Notes: generated by a model from the letters alone, not told the origin. A stretch of 14,707 nt of DNA from an uncultured Lachnospiraceae bacterium (GCA_910585855.1 CAJUGZ010000079.1:1-14707); one strand, 5' to 3'; shown: positions 6,785 through 14,707, counted from the first letter of the stretch. A program made the numbers and translations.

Positions 6785-8077
6785 TTATTCTGTTAAAGTT
6801 TCTGATGTATCCGATGTATCTGACTCCTGACTTTCCGTTGTTGTTTCCTGATTTACCAGATATTTCAAATCTCCTTTTTTATCTATCACTTCATAATTTG
6901 CCTTTAATCCCTCTACATACTCCGTTACATTTTGACTGGCAAGACGATTTGAAATCGTTTCCCGGCAGGATTCATCATAATTTCTCTCTTCAAACCGAAC
7001 TATATAAATTACATGATTTTCTGTATCTTCTATCTTTGTCAGCTCCCCTGCTGTTCGTTCTTCTTCATAAAGCCACTCTGCATACTGAGAGGATACCGAA
7101 AAATAAGTAGCATCTGTATGAAGTGAATACTCTGTTTCTGCATCACTATAATTTGCTTTCTGTTCTTCATCGGCATACTCTTCACACAGAGTTTCAAAAT
7201 CTTCCCCTGCCTCTAAACGCTGAATCATCTCATCTGCCCTTGCATTTTGTTCGCTCATAACTGCAGCGGCGGCGGCTTCGTCTGCTCCTTCTTCTAACGC
7301 AGCACGGAACGAAAACTCATGATAGTTGATCTTATCATAGCTGTTTTTATTTTCTTCATAATAAGAAGTAATTTCCTCTTCTGCTGGTTTCATTGTTTCG
7401 TTTAGATGATCATAATAAGCAGAGGCATACAGCATTTCTTTTATAAAGGGTTCTACATTGCCTTGTGTAGCATATGTTCCAAATGAAGCAGTATAATATC
7501 TTGCTACAGAAAGCTCTGCTTGGGAAGCAGCACTTTTTATATTTTCTAAAAAAGTATTATAATCCTCTGTGACATCATATTCAAATCCCTGTGCCTGTGC
7601 ATCATCTGTCAGTGCTCTCATCTCTGTAATACTGTCCACGGTCATCTGATCAAAATTATCTTTCCATGTCAGATTCTCATTATAGCTTTGTTCTGCAAAA
7701 TCCTTTGTTGGATCTAATCCCATATAAGAAAGATAGGAATAATACGTATTAATATAGTTATTTGCCGTACTGTTATAGTAGTAATCATACTCTAATTTTG
7801 TCAGTTCATGTGTTCCAACTGTAATATAAGTATCTTTTAATGCCTGTTGTTTTTTTACTATAGATCCGGCAGTAAAACCTGCCAATAAAATTACTAGAAA
7901 AATTCCTGTCGACAAAAGTCCTATTTTCCATCTCTTTGCTGCTATTCGTTCTTTTTCTGCCTGAATACGCCTACGTTCCATCTTTTTATCATACTTTGTT
8001 ACTACCTTTTCTTTTTTTTCCGTATTGACAGCGGATTTTTTACTTTTTTCTCTGTTGTTTTGATTTTTTTTACCCAT
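6785..8077 (-). CDS. Membrane-anchored SurA/PrsA-like chaperone, parvulin-like
   Basis: The 430-residue protein has a strongly basic, charged N-terminal tail (1-49), one membrane segment (about 51-73) and a long extracytoplasmic part. That part begins like SurA N-terminal domains (about 82-235, rich in Tyr and Asn). It continues into a region that resembles a PPIC rotamase fold (about 248-365: YHEFSFRA, then RLEAGEDFETLCEEYAD, then VIYIVRFEER). It ends in an acidic Ser/Thr-rich tail (411-430). There is no lipobox cysteine, so it is membrane-tethered rather than a PrsA lipoprotein. By family analogy it would help exported proteins fold. Whether isomerase activity survives is unclear, because the domain is divergent. 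ATG 8077 has GGAGG 12 bases upstream. It is the last gene of the four-gene operon, 38 bases after the TPR gene. Confidence 0.68.
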   Translation of the reverse strand: MGKKNQNNREKSKKSAVNTEKKEKVVTKYDKKMERRRIQAEKERIAAKRWKIGLLSTGIFLVILLAGFTAGSIVKKQQALKDTYITVGTHELTKLEYDYYYNSTANNYINTYYSYLSYMGLDPTKDFAEQSYNENLTWKDNFDQMTVDSITEMRALTDDAQAQGFEYDVTEDYNTFLENIKSAASQAELSVARYYTASFGTYATQGNVEPFIKEMLYASAYYDHLNETMKPAEEEITSYYEENKNSYDKINYHEFSFRAALEEGADEAAAAAVMSEQNARADEMIQRLEAGEDFETLCEEYADEEQKANYSDAETEYSLHTDATYFSVSSQYAEWLYEEERTAGELTKIEDTENHVIYIVRFEERNYDESCRETISNRLASQNVTEYVEGLKANYEVIDKKGDLKYLVNQETTTESQESDTSDTSETLTE

Positions 8078-8115
8078 TACTTATTGATTCCTCCATATTT
8101 TCTTATCACTTCTTA

Positions 8116-10716
8116 TCACATATCATTTGTTTCTTTTTTTTGAAGTTCTTCTTCTGCCTCCTCCAGTGACTGATAACCATATAGTTTTACTGTATTTTCC
8201 ATAATCAGATATGCTAAATTCAAATCCTGCCGGGCAAGTTCCACTACAAATCGCCCATATAGTTCCAATGTTCTTTCTGAATAAGTCCCCAATTCTCCTC
8301 TTAAATACGTTTCATAAGAAGTATCCCAAAGCGTATCTTCTATAGTATGAATCCGTCTGGCTTTTCCTGCAGTGAAAGGATACTGTTTTGAAAACTTTTC
8401 CATCCAAGCCACTTGAATTTTTATAATCTCCTCCTGCAAAACCAATCGTTTTGTCTGACGTTTTGGAAGTGCATCTTTTAATGATTTATATTCCTCTGGT
8501 GCAGTGGATTCCATCATTCGGGCATATTTTTCCATAATTAGATTCCAGCCCTTTCTTTCTGCCTCTAAAAGATCTTCCAAATAACTTTTTAAAAGCTCCT
8601 GATTCCACGTCAGATACTGGCTCTCTCTCATAATTCGAAAGGTTTTCCAATCATTTTGGCAGTCTGCTCTCTTTCCTATATTTTGAACACCTTGAAACTG
8701 CTTCCACTCCAAATGAATAATTCTAGAAATAATCCCTCTGTCTTTTACCTCTTTCCGCCAATTCTCCAATCCGTTTTTCTCTTTTTGAGAAATCGTCTGC
8801 TCCTCTCTGCTAAGCAAAATTTCGTCTGCATGAGAAGCAAGATAGGTATCGTCTTTTTTTGTCAATCCCTGACGATGCAGTTCTGCTAAAAGATAACGTG
8901 CCACAATTTCAATCGTAAGCACAACCTGATCTGCTCCGTTAAAGTCATCTGCATTATAAACAATGCCTTTCCATGCCTCCCTCTGATCCGGCATATCAGC
9001 TATGGCATCCAGCATATCTCCAACTTCCGGCAAAAGAGGCAGTGTATTTATTCCTTTCCGAAGCCATTTATAATATGGCTCATAGGTGCGGTTCAGCAGA
9101 TAGACAATCCGCATCGTATGCACCATCCACTCGGCAAGTGAAATTTTTGCCGTTACATAATCCTGCCGTGCCATCATCCTTGCATAGTTATACTGTCCAT
9201 ACTGTGAAAAATAAATCAGTTCTTCAGCAAGACGACTGCAAAATACCTCTTCAGGATAATACCCTTTTAATTTCTTTCGTATATCGGAAAAAATTCCGGC
9301 ATCATCCCGAAATACAGCCCCATTGGTAGCTGCTGCCAATGCTCCGTCTGGTATCTGCCTCCATTCCTCTGCACTTTCGGGCAGTTTGGACTGATTTAAA
9401 AAAGAACTGTAAAACTCGCCAATTGTAATGACTCCCCGCCTTTTCTTTTTTTGAAGTATTCTCTGTTCGCTTTTTGGATTATTCGGAAGTGTCTGTTTTG
9501 GTGCATGTTCCATTAAAAGTTCATCATATGCCTTCTGCAGTTCTTCCCCTATTGTCCAATTTAATTCTTCTGGTATCCATAGACAAAAGCCTAGTTCACA
9601 GTCATGATCCATTGAGATTGCATCCTCATAACCAAAACAGTCCGATCCTTCTCCTGCAAGCCCAACGGCAATCTGCTGTTCATACTTTGGAAAATAGGTA
9701 TGAATCATCGGTGCTCCATATGTTTCATAAAATACTCTGCAGTTTTCAATATAAGATATGGATTTCTCGGATGATTTCTTTGATTTTTCTAAGCTTTCTG
9801 GCTTTTCTAATTCCGCTGATTTCTCTAATTTTTCCGACTTTTCCAATTCTTCTAATTTTTTTAATGCTTCTGATTCTTGCGATTCTTTTTGTGCTTCTTT
9901 CTGTTTGGCTTCTTCTGTCTGCTGTTTCAGAGCTTCTTGTGCTTTCAGCCGATTCTGAGCAACTCGTTTATAAGCCTCTGTCTGCCCCACATGCTGCTCT
10001 AATTCCTCCATAGCTTTTGTATAATAACGAATTGCTTCTTCCTGCCTTCCGGCAAAATAGCAGGCATCTCCTGCTGCCGCTAATGCTCCGCTGTAATGAA
10101 AATCTTTTCCTCCATCCTCTTCATAAATGGCAAGTCCTTGTTTCAGATGTTTTTCCGCCTCTTCTGTTTCTCCCAGCCGAAGCAGCGTTACTGCCAAATT
10201 AGTATGTGTTGTAGCTTGCTCAATCTTTGCCTCGTCATAGAGAGATACAATTTCAAGTGCTTTATAAAGAGCCTTTTTTGCATGTTCAAACTCCTCCATC
10301 TCCTGATAAAGCAAACTCCAATTATTATAAAGACTTGCAAATTGAAAATCATAAGGATCTAACTCCTGATCATAAATGACCTGTACTGTCTGATAATATT
10401 CCATCGCTTCTTCCAGATTTCCAAAAGCACGATATGCATTTCCAATATTCAGTGCCGACATAGCATAAGGTATCGTTCCTTCCATCTCTAAATCCCGCAT
10501 TAAAGTAATCAACTGGCTGCAGTATGACATTCCCTTTTCTGCTTTGCCTGTATCCCGACAAAATCCAATTATTTCATTTACCAGTGTAATAACAGAAGAA
10601 ACATCTCCCTCTTCCAATGCCTTTTCGATATTCTGCTCTAAAAATGCACCAATCTCTTCCAAACTATATACGCCAAACATCGCATCATACTGTTCTAATA
10701 TGTGATTAATTTCCAT
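8116..10716 (-). CDS. TPR protein fused to DUF4037 nucleotidyltransferase-fold domain
   Basis: The 866-residue protein has an N-terminal helical repeat region with recognisable TPR units (about 87-120, 127-160, 169-200, 211-240). A Lys/Glu/Ser-rich probable coiled coil with repeated LEKS units follows (262-320), and then a large C-terminal part. That part contains GLAGEGSDCFGYEDA and MDHDCELGF (352-377). This fits the polymerase-beta-type nucleotidyltransferase signature: GS (357-358), 11 residues, then Asp370-His-Asp372. I assign it to DUF4037, from memory of that family. The TPR part would bind a partner protein; a nucleotidyl-transfer reaction is predicted but its substrate is unknown. ATG 10716 is supported by GGAAGGG about seven bases upstream. 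It lies 24 bases after the RNase H gene and no membrane segment is present, so it is probably cytoplasmic. Confidence 0.82.
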   Translation of the reverse strand: MEINHILEQYDAMFGVYSLEEIGAFLEQNIEKALEEGDVSSVITLVNEIIGFCRDTGKAEKGMSYCSQLITLMRDLEMEGTIPYAMSALNIGNAYRAFGNLEEAMEYYQTVQVIYDQELDPYDFQFASLYNNWSLLYQEMEEFEHAKKALYKALEIVSLYDEAKIEQATTHTNLAVTLLRLGETEEAEKHLKQGLAIYEEDGGKDFHYSGALAAAGDACYFAGRQEEAIRYYTKAMEELEQHVGQTEAYKRVAQNRLKAQEALKQQTEEAKQKEAQKESQESEALKKLEELEKSEKLEKSAELEKPESLEKSKKSSEKSISYIENCRVFYETYGAPMIHTYFPKYEQQIAVGLAGEGSDCFGYEDAISMDHDCELGFCLWIPEELNWTIGEELQKAYDELLMEHAPKQTLPNNPKSEQRILQKKKRRGVITIGEFYSSFLNQSKLPESAEEWRQIPDGALAAATNGAVFRDDAGIFSDIRKKLKGYYPEEVFCSRLAEELIYFSQYGQYNYARMMARQDYVTAKISLAEWMVHTMRIVYLLNRTYEPYYKWLRKGINTLPLLPEVGDMLDAIADMPDQREAWKGIVYNADDFNGADQVVLTIEIVARYLLAELHRQGLTKKDDTYLASHADEILLSREEQTISQKEKNGLENWRKEVKDRGIISRIIHLEWKQFQGVQNIGKRADCQNDWKTFRIMRESQYLTWNQELLKSYLEDLLEAERKGWNLIMEKYARMMESTAPEEYKSLKDALPKRQTKRLVLQEEIIKIQVAWMEKFSKQYPFTAGKARRIHTIEDTLWDTSYETYLRGELGTYSERTLELYGRFVVELARQDLNLAYLIMENTVKLYGYQSLEEAEEELQKKETNDM
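9760..9933 (-). repeat. Degenerate coding repeat (LEKS linker)
   Basis: The DNA for residues 262-319 of the TPR/DUF4037 protein is a run of near-repeated Leu-Glu-Lys-Ser codon blocks, such as LEKSEKLEKS. Such stretches often vary in length between strains by slippage. In frame it gives a charged, probably helical linker between the two functional halves. Confidence 0.6.
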
Positions 10717-10740
10717 ACCAATCCCTTCCTTTTTATAATA

Positions 10741-11388
10741 TCATAAAATTCCAAGTGCTTTTTTAGCTAATTGATCTGCCTGCTCATTATATTTCACTCC
10801 GGTATGAGCCGCTACTTTTACAAAAATAATCTGTATCTTTTCTCTGCTTTCTTTTATAAACTGCTGATAAGCCTGTGTCTTTTCTTTATTTGCTTTCCAC
10901 TCTCCATTTGCCCATCTTGCAATTCCTTCATAATCATGATAAATATACACTGTTTTTGCCTGATGTGCAATCGCCCATTGAATTGCATGGATACTTCCCA
11001 ACAGTTCACCTGCTACATTATTCATGCTTAAATATCCTTCTTCTGCTCCCGATCCAGATAATTCCACACAAGTATCCTGAAATAAAATTACACAGCCATA
11101 GGCATATTTCCCCAGTATTCGTTCAAAGCTTCCGTCTACATAAGCTACCACCGTTTCCCTATCCGCCTTTTCATTTTGCACTGCGGAAATTTTATCCGAT
11201 TCCTTTGACAAACTTTTCGGTTTTTCCAATATATCCTCTGCTTTTAAAAAATCTTCTGCTTCCTCTCTGGTAAAAAATTTTTTATAAACTGCCCCGGAAA
11301 AACCGGTCACCTGTGCGCTGCACTCTTTCCAAGTTAAATATACTCCCGGTACTTTTCCCTTTTTTACAGCATAAAACTTCTCAGGCAT
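10741..11388 (-). CDS. rnhA: Ribonuclease H1 with N-terminal hybrid-binding domain
   Basis: The 215-residue enzyme cuts the RNA strand of RNA-DNA hybrids. Residues 3-50 form the small hybrid-binding (viroplasmin-like) domain (KFYAVKKGKVPGVYLTW and FFTREEAEDFL). A charged linker leads to the catalytic domain (about 80-215). The four metal-binding acids are all present: Asp85 (YVDGS), Glu128 (AGELLG), Asp152 (YHDYEG) and Asp205 (EQADQLAKK). The catalytic-loop histidine is His195 (AAHTG). ATG 11388 has AGGGTGG close upstream; a GTG at 11397 would add three residues but leaves its AGGAAAGG abutting the start. The gene lies 31 bases after guanine deaminase. Eukaryote-like RNase H1 proteins with this N-terminal domain are common in Firmicutes, where they protect the genome from R-loops. 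Confidence 0.93.
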   Translation of the reverse strand: MPEKFYAVKKGKVPGVYLTWKECSAQVTGFSGAVYKKFFTREEAEDFLKAEDILEKPKSLSKESDKISAVQNEKADRETVVAYVDGSFERILGKYAYGCVILFQDTCVELSGSGAEEGYLSMNNVAGELLGSIHAIQWAIAHQAKTVYIYHDYEGIARWANGEWKANKEKTQAYQQFIKESREKIQIIFVKVAAHTGVKYNEQADQLAKKALGIL

Positions 11389-11419
11389 ATTTTCCACCCT
11401 TTCCTGCTGTTTGCTGATT

Positions 11420-12682
11420 CTATCCTAAAACCTTTTTGCCTTCCGAATAGACAGCTACAATATTTTCTTTTTTCATTCGATAGATCATTCGTTCAAACCG
11501 TTCCTGTACCGTCATCTTTCGCCCAAGAGAAATTCGGTCACTGTCATCTACTACAATCGCATGAAACATATCTCCCACGCAAAATCCTTCCCCTGAACCA
11601 AAATATTTATGTCCTGAAACTGTCCCTAAATAGTATCCTTCCGCCACCGAAAGAAAGTTTCCGTCTTCCTGTTTCTGCATAGCCAAAATCTTAGAAGATC
11701 GAATGGTCATAGTAATTACTTCTGCCATAGAAAGCTGCGCTCCTCCGGCAATATCAGAACCCAATGTCACCCAAACCCCCTCTTTTACTAACTGCCGTAC
11801 TGGTGCAATTCCGCTGCAGATATTAATATTGGAATCAGCACAATGTGCCACTACTACGTTTGCCTCTTTCAATGCAGCAATCTCATCCTTATCAATATGA
11901 ACACAGTGCGCCATCACAGTATGATCTTTCCACATCCGATGTTTTGCATAGGTCTGCCAATAGCGGTCACAATCAGGAACTAATTCTTTTACAAGCCGAA
12001 TCTCCTCTAAATTTTCATTCATATGGGACTGTACAAAAAGGTTTCTTTCCTCTGCAAGTCTTCCAAGCCAGTCCATCAATCCATCTGTGCAAGACGGTGT
12101 GAATCGAGGAGTGATAATCGGCTTTATCCTCTGAAAACGTTCACAGCCATCTAACCAGCGAAGTGTTTCTCTTTTCGATTCTTTTGTTGTTTCCTGCAGA
12201 TTGACTCCTCCGTTTCGATCCATATTGACCTTTCCAACATATCCGGTTAATCCGGCTTTTTCTAATTCCTCCATTAAAACCCAAGTTGCTTGTGTATGAA
12301 GAGAAGAAAACATAACCACACGAGTTGTTCCCCAGTGAATTAAATCTGCTGCTAATCTTTGATATACTTCTCTTGCATATTCAACGTCAGAAAATCTTGC
12401 TTCCATTTGAAATGTATACGTATTGAGCCAGTCCAGAAGTGATAAATCCATTCCCATTCCTAACATCGGATATTGAGGTGCATGAAGATGCATATCCACA
12501 AAAGAATGTAAAATCAAACGTTCTCCATAATCCATAAGAGGCAGCCGTTTTTGTTCCTCTGTCAAATGCTCTGTTACAGCAGCAATTTTTCCTGCCTTAT
12601 CCAAAACAATAAACCCATTCTCAAGGATTGTCAATTCTCCAAATCCAGTTGCACTTACAATATTTCCTTTTATTACTTTCAT
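11420..12682 (-). CDS. guaD: Guanine deaminase (amidohydrolase superfamily)
   Basis: The 420-residue metal-dependent hydrolase would convert guanine and water to xanthine and ammonia in purine salvage or breakdown. Zinc-site and catalytic motifs are intact. They are FVDMHLHAPQY (61-71, His65 and His67), PRFTPSC (192-198), SHMNEN (219-224, His220 and Glu223), AHCVH (258-262) and GSDIAGG (308-314, Asp310). The usual Pro-Gly before FVDMHLH is His-Ser here. ATG 12682 is chosen because GGAAAGGG lies just upstream and the family fold starts there. An ATG at 12730 would add 16 residues and has no ribosome binding site. It is the first gene of the minus-strand operon. Other aminohydrolases, such as chlorohydrolase-type proteins, share the zinc ligands, but the HAPQY and SHMNEN signatures favour guanine deaminase. 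Confidence 0.9.
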   Translation of the reverse strand: MKVIKGNIVSATGFGELTILENGFIVLDKAGKIAAVTEHLTEEQKRLPLMDYGERLILHSFVDMHLHAPQYPMLGMGMDLSLLDWLNTYTFQMEARFSDVEYAREVYQRLAADLIHWGTTRVVMFSSLHTQATWVLMEELEKAGLTGYVGKVNMDRNGGVNLQETTKESKRETLRWLDGCERFQRIKPIITPRFTPSCTDGLMDWLGRLAEERNLFVQSHMNENLEEIRLVKELVPDCDRYWQTYAKHRMWKDHTVMAHCVHIDKDEIAALKEANVVVAHCADSNINICSGIAPVRQLVKEGVWVTLGSDIAGGAQLSMAEVITMTIRSSKILAMQKQEDGNFLSVAEGYYLGTVSGHKYFGSGEGFCVGDMFHAIVVDDSDRISLGRKMTVQERFERMIYRMKKENIVAVYSEGKKVLG

Positions 12683-12782
12683 CTTATCCCTTTCCTTTTC
12701 TAGCTTATCAAATATATAATTATAATCCATTTTTTGCTGTATGAACAGTATCTTTCTGCAATTTTCCAGATCTTATCCATTT

Positions 12783-12811
12783 TTTATAAAAGAAATTAAA
12801 ATTTTATCCAA
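12783..12811 (-). promoter_or_regulatory. Sigma-A-like promoter of the guaD operon
   Basis: On the minus strand, TTGGAT (12811-12806) and TATAAA (12788-12783) are 17 bases apart, with a predicted start near 12776 and a leader of about 94 bases. The leader lacks the conserved core of a purine riboswitch. Confidence 0.5.
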
Positions 12812-12860
12812 TTTTTCGCCAGACTATCTCTAGAAAAATCTAGCTTAATCGAATTTCCAA

Positions 12861-12869
12861 TGCTATACT
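12861..12869 (+). promoter_or_regulatory. Extended -10 promoter of the antiporter gene
   Basis: TG-C-TATACT is an extended -10 element about 100 bases before ATG 12968. No good -35 lies 17 bases upstream (TAGCTT at 12841). A CTAGA-AAAA-TCTAG palindrome (12830-12843) overlaps that position and could be an operator. Confidence 0.4.
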
Positions 12870-12967
12870 AATACTATATCCATAAATCATCATTGTATTT
12901 TATATCCTATGATATTTTTTATTATTTTGCTGATTTATGATTTTACAAAACAGGAGGGGTTATATGT

Positions 12968-14557
12968 ATGACTATTGGTGTTATTTTAGTTGCTACAGTT
13001 ATTTTTCTATGTATTTTGGCAGATAAATTTTCCAACCGCTTTGGTATGCCTACTTTAATTCTTTTTATGTTTATTGGTATGCTCTTTGGCAGTGATGGTA
13101 TTGTAAAAATTCCGTTTGACGATTACCATATGACGGAATATGTCTGTTCGTCTGCCTTAATCTTTATTATGTTCTACGGCGGTTTTAATACAAAATGGAG
13201 TCTTGCAAAGCCAGTTGCTGTAAAGGCTGTCTGTCTGTCCACTTTAGGAGTTGTGATTACAGCAGGTGTAACGGCTCTTTTATGTTATCTGTTTCTCCAT
13301 TTTTCATTAGAGGAAAGCTTTTTAATTGGTGCTGTTTTATCTTCTACCGATGCTGCCAGTGTCTTTTCTATTTTAAGACAGAAAAAACTAAATCTAAAAT
13401 ATGGTACTGCCTCTCTATTAGAAGTAGAAAGCGGCAGTAACGATCCGATGTCCTATATGCTGACGGTAATAGGAATCGGACTAATTGGCGCAGGAAATAG
13501 CGGAAATATCCTTTACCATATTTTTTCTCAAATGGTATTTGGCAGTGCAGTTGGTATTATTCTTGCTCTTACTGCTATCTTTTTATTAACAAAAACAAAA
13601 TTAGTTTCCAACGGTCTAGATACCATTTTTATGATTGCAATGGTACTATTATGTTATGGTATTTCAGATGTAATCGGTGGAAACCAATATCTTAGTGTAT
13701 ATTTTATGGGTATTTTGATTGGAAATAGCCGTATTCAAAATAAAAATGTCTTGATTCCGTTTTTTGACGGAATTACCAGTTTGGCGCAAATTTTAATTTT
13801 CTTTTTATTAGGTCTGCTCTCACAGCCTCACCGGATGCCTAGTATTCTTCTTCCGGCTATTGCTATTGTTATCTTTTTAACACTTGCTGCAAGACCTATT
13901 GCCGTCTTTTTACTGCTCCGTCCGTTTCACTGTACAACCAAACAGTGTATTCTGATTTCTTGGGCAGGACTTCGTGGCGCAGCTTCTTCTGTATTTGCAA
14001 TTATGGTGATTGCAAGTGAAGCCAGTATTTCCTATGATTTATTTCATATCGTTTTTACGGTTTCTCTCTTCTCCGTTGCAATACAGGGAACTCTGCTCCC
14101 ATGGGCAGCAGCAAAATTGGATATGGTAGATGAAAAAGCAGATGTCAGAAAGACATTCAACGACTATCAGGAAGAATCTGCTATTACACTTATGCGGATG
14201 TATATCCCACCGGGACATAACTGGCAGAATAAAGCAATTAAAGATGTCTGTATGCCAACCGGATCTTTAGCACTTATGATAAAACGAAACAAAGGAACGA
14301 TTATTCCAAAAGGAGATACCATTATCCTTCCCGACGATAATGTCATTTTAAGCGTCCCAAGTTATGAACCGTCTGATCGGGAAAAATTAGAAGAAATTCA
14401 TATTGATAAAACACATAGCTGGTGCAACAAAACTATTGCAGAATTAAATCTTCCTGCAAATGAATTGATTGCTTTGATTATTCGAGGAGAAGAACATCTG
14501 ATCCCAGACGGAAAAACAGTAATCTATGAAAATGATGTAGTTGTTACTTATCAGTAA
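12968..14557 (+). CDS. CPA1-type K+/H+ (Na+/H+) antiporter with two RCK_C domains
   Basis: The 529-residue protein has about 12 membrane segments over residues 1-385 with NhaP/CvrA-family signatures: SSTDAASVFS (125-134), ESGSNDP with Asn158-Asp159 (154-160) and SWAGLRGAAS (331-340). Two soluble RCK_C (TrkA_C) modules follow, at about 404-464 (IPPGHNWQNKAI and IIPKGDTIILPDDNVILSV) and 472-528 (LIPDGKTVIYENDVVVTY). These modules usually sense small ligands and gate transport; c-di-AMP is a known ligand of some Firmicute relatives, but it is not shown here. The role would be to export K+ or Na+ in exchange for protons. Start ATG 12968 has AGGAGGGG eight bases upstream; an ATG at 12964 is out of frame. 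It is transcribed divergently from guaD as a single gene, and hairpin repeat copy C begins just after its stop. Confidence 0.92.
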   Translation: MTIGVILVATVIFLCILADKFSNRFGMPTLILFMFIGMLFGSDGIVKIPFDDYHMTEYVCSSALIFIMFYGGFNTKWSLAKPVAVKAVCLSTLGVVITAGVTALLCYLFLHFSLEESFLIGAVLSSTDAASVFSILRQKKLNLKYGTASLLEVESGSNDPMSYMLTVIGIGLIGAGNSGNILYHIFSQMVFGSAVGIILALTAIFLLTKTKLVSNGLDTIFMIAMVLLCYGISDVIGGNQYLSVYFMGILIGNSRIQNKNVLIPFFDGITSLAQILIFFLLGLLSQPHRMPSILLPAIAIVIFLTLAARPIAVFLLLRPFHCTTKQCILISWAGLRGAASSVFAIMVIASEASISYDLFHIVFTVSLFSVAIQGTLLPWAAAKLDMVDEKADVRKTFNDYQEESAITLMRMYIPPGHNWQNKAIKDVCMPTGSLALMIKRNKGTIIPKGDTIILPDDNVILSVPSYEPSDREKLEEIHIDKTHSWCNKTIAELNLPANELIALIIRGEEHLIPDGKTVIYENDVVVTYQ

Positions 14558-14562
14558 TTATC

Positions 14563-14689
14563 TATAGAGAACGCCAGATTCGAAAACGGTGGGCAGCCTG
14601 CTGTTCCGGTTTCCAAAAAGCAAGAAGTTCTAACTTTTTTCCAAAGTCACTGCAGTCTGCCCACCGTTTTCGAATCTGGCTGTTTCTTG
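14563..14689 (+). repeat. Hairpin repeat family, copy C (complete)
   Basis: Arms 14573-14600 and 14653-14680 pair at 27 of 28 positions around a 52-base loop (14601-14652). It begins a few bases after the antiporter stop. A CCGGAACAG at 14693-14701 is the exact reverse complement of the first nine loop bases (14601-14609), so a different fold is possible. TGTTTCTTG follows the right arm, as it does in copy B. Confidence 0.85.
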
Positions 14690-14707
14690 ACCCCGGAACA
14701 GAAAAAG

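Noticed and set aside
9474..10013. A 179-codon open frame on the plus strand opposite the TPR/DUF4037 gene
   Set aside because: It mirrors the repetitive LEKS coding region, has low-complexity Leu/Ile/Ser content and no ribosome binding site, and the minus-strand protein there has recognisable domains.
12683..12967. Purine riboswitch ahead of guanine deaminase
   Set aside because: The leader lacks the conserved three-way-junction core and loop motifs of purine riboswitches, so only a plain promoter is called.
14563..14689. Repeat copies read as ordinary rho-independent terminators
   Set aside because: The stems are followed by TGTTTCTTG rather than a T-run, the loop is 52 bases and conserved, and copy B sits in the wrong orientation for its neighbouring operon. 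A termination role is not excluded but is not the simple type.
1..14707. CRISPR array, tRNA, rRNA or phage genes
   Set aside because: No regularly spaced direct repeats, cloverleaf-type sequence, rRNA core or phage protein was found on either strand.

Overview
The window looks like a chromosomal stretch from a low-GC Firmicute, most likely a clostridium of the Lachnospiraceae type. The reasons are the A+T-rich sequence, strong purine-rich ribosome binding sites (for example AGGAGG before the gene starting at 5258), sigma-A-like promoters with 17-base spacers, and the kinds of proteins encoded. This placement is inferred from style and gene content, not from a marker gene. No rRNA, tRNA, CRISPR array, transposase or phage gene was seen.

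Left part (about 1-5610, all on the minus strand). A small XRE-type regulator (5610-5353) is followed by a four-gene surface-sugar operon with its own promoter at 5307-5335. In transcription order it encodes a thiamine-diphosphate enzyme of the acetolactate-synthase superfamily, a nucleotide-sugar SDR reductase/epimerase, a membrane-anchored GT2 glycosyltransferase of the GtrB/DPM type, and a multi-spanning polysaccharide flippase-like protein. The first two resemble the enzyme pair that adds a two-carbon branch to a nucleotide-linked ketosugar and then reduces it. The last two would load the sugar onto a lipid carrier and move it across the membrane. No nucleotide-sugar synthesis genes are in the window.

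Middle (5611-6784). This is about 1.17 kb without a convincing gene. It starts with two sigma-A-like promoters facing the regulator. It then holds a dense series of inverted repeats: a small terminator-like hairpin, three consecutive hairpins, a long 24-bp-stem hairpin, one copy of a repeat family, and a 23-bp inverted repeat 108 bases apart.

Right part (6785-12682, minus strand). This is a compact operon of four genes with gaps of 24-38 bases: guanine deaminase, ribonuclease H1 with an N-terminal hybrid-binding domain, an 866-residue TPR/DUF4037 nucleotidyltransferase-fold protein, and a membrane-anchored SurA/PrsA-like chaperone. A divergent plus-strand gene (12968-14557) encodes a CPA1-type K+/H+ (or Na+/H+) antiporter with two C-terminal RCK_C domains.

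The most notable non-coding signal is a repeat family with copies at 1-86 (minus, cut by the window edge), 6251-6376 and 14563-14689. Each complete copy is a 28-bp stem around a nearly invariant 52-base loop. Between the two complete copies, six stem positions differ in both arms so that pairing is kept, which is the mark of a conserved structure.
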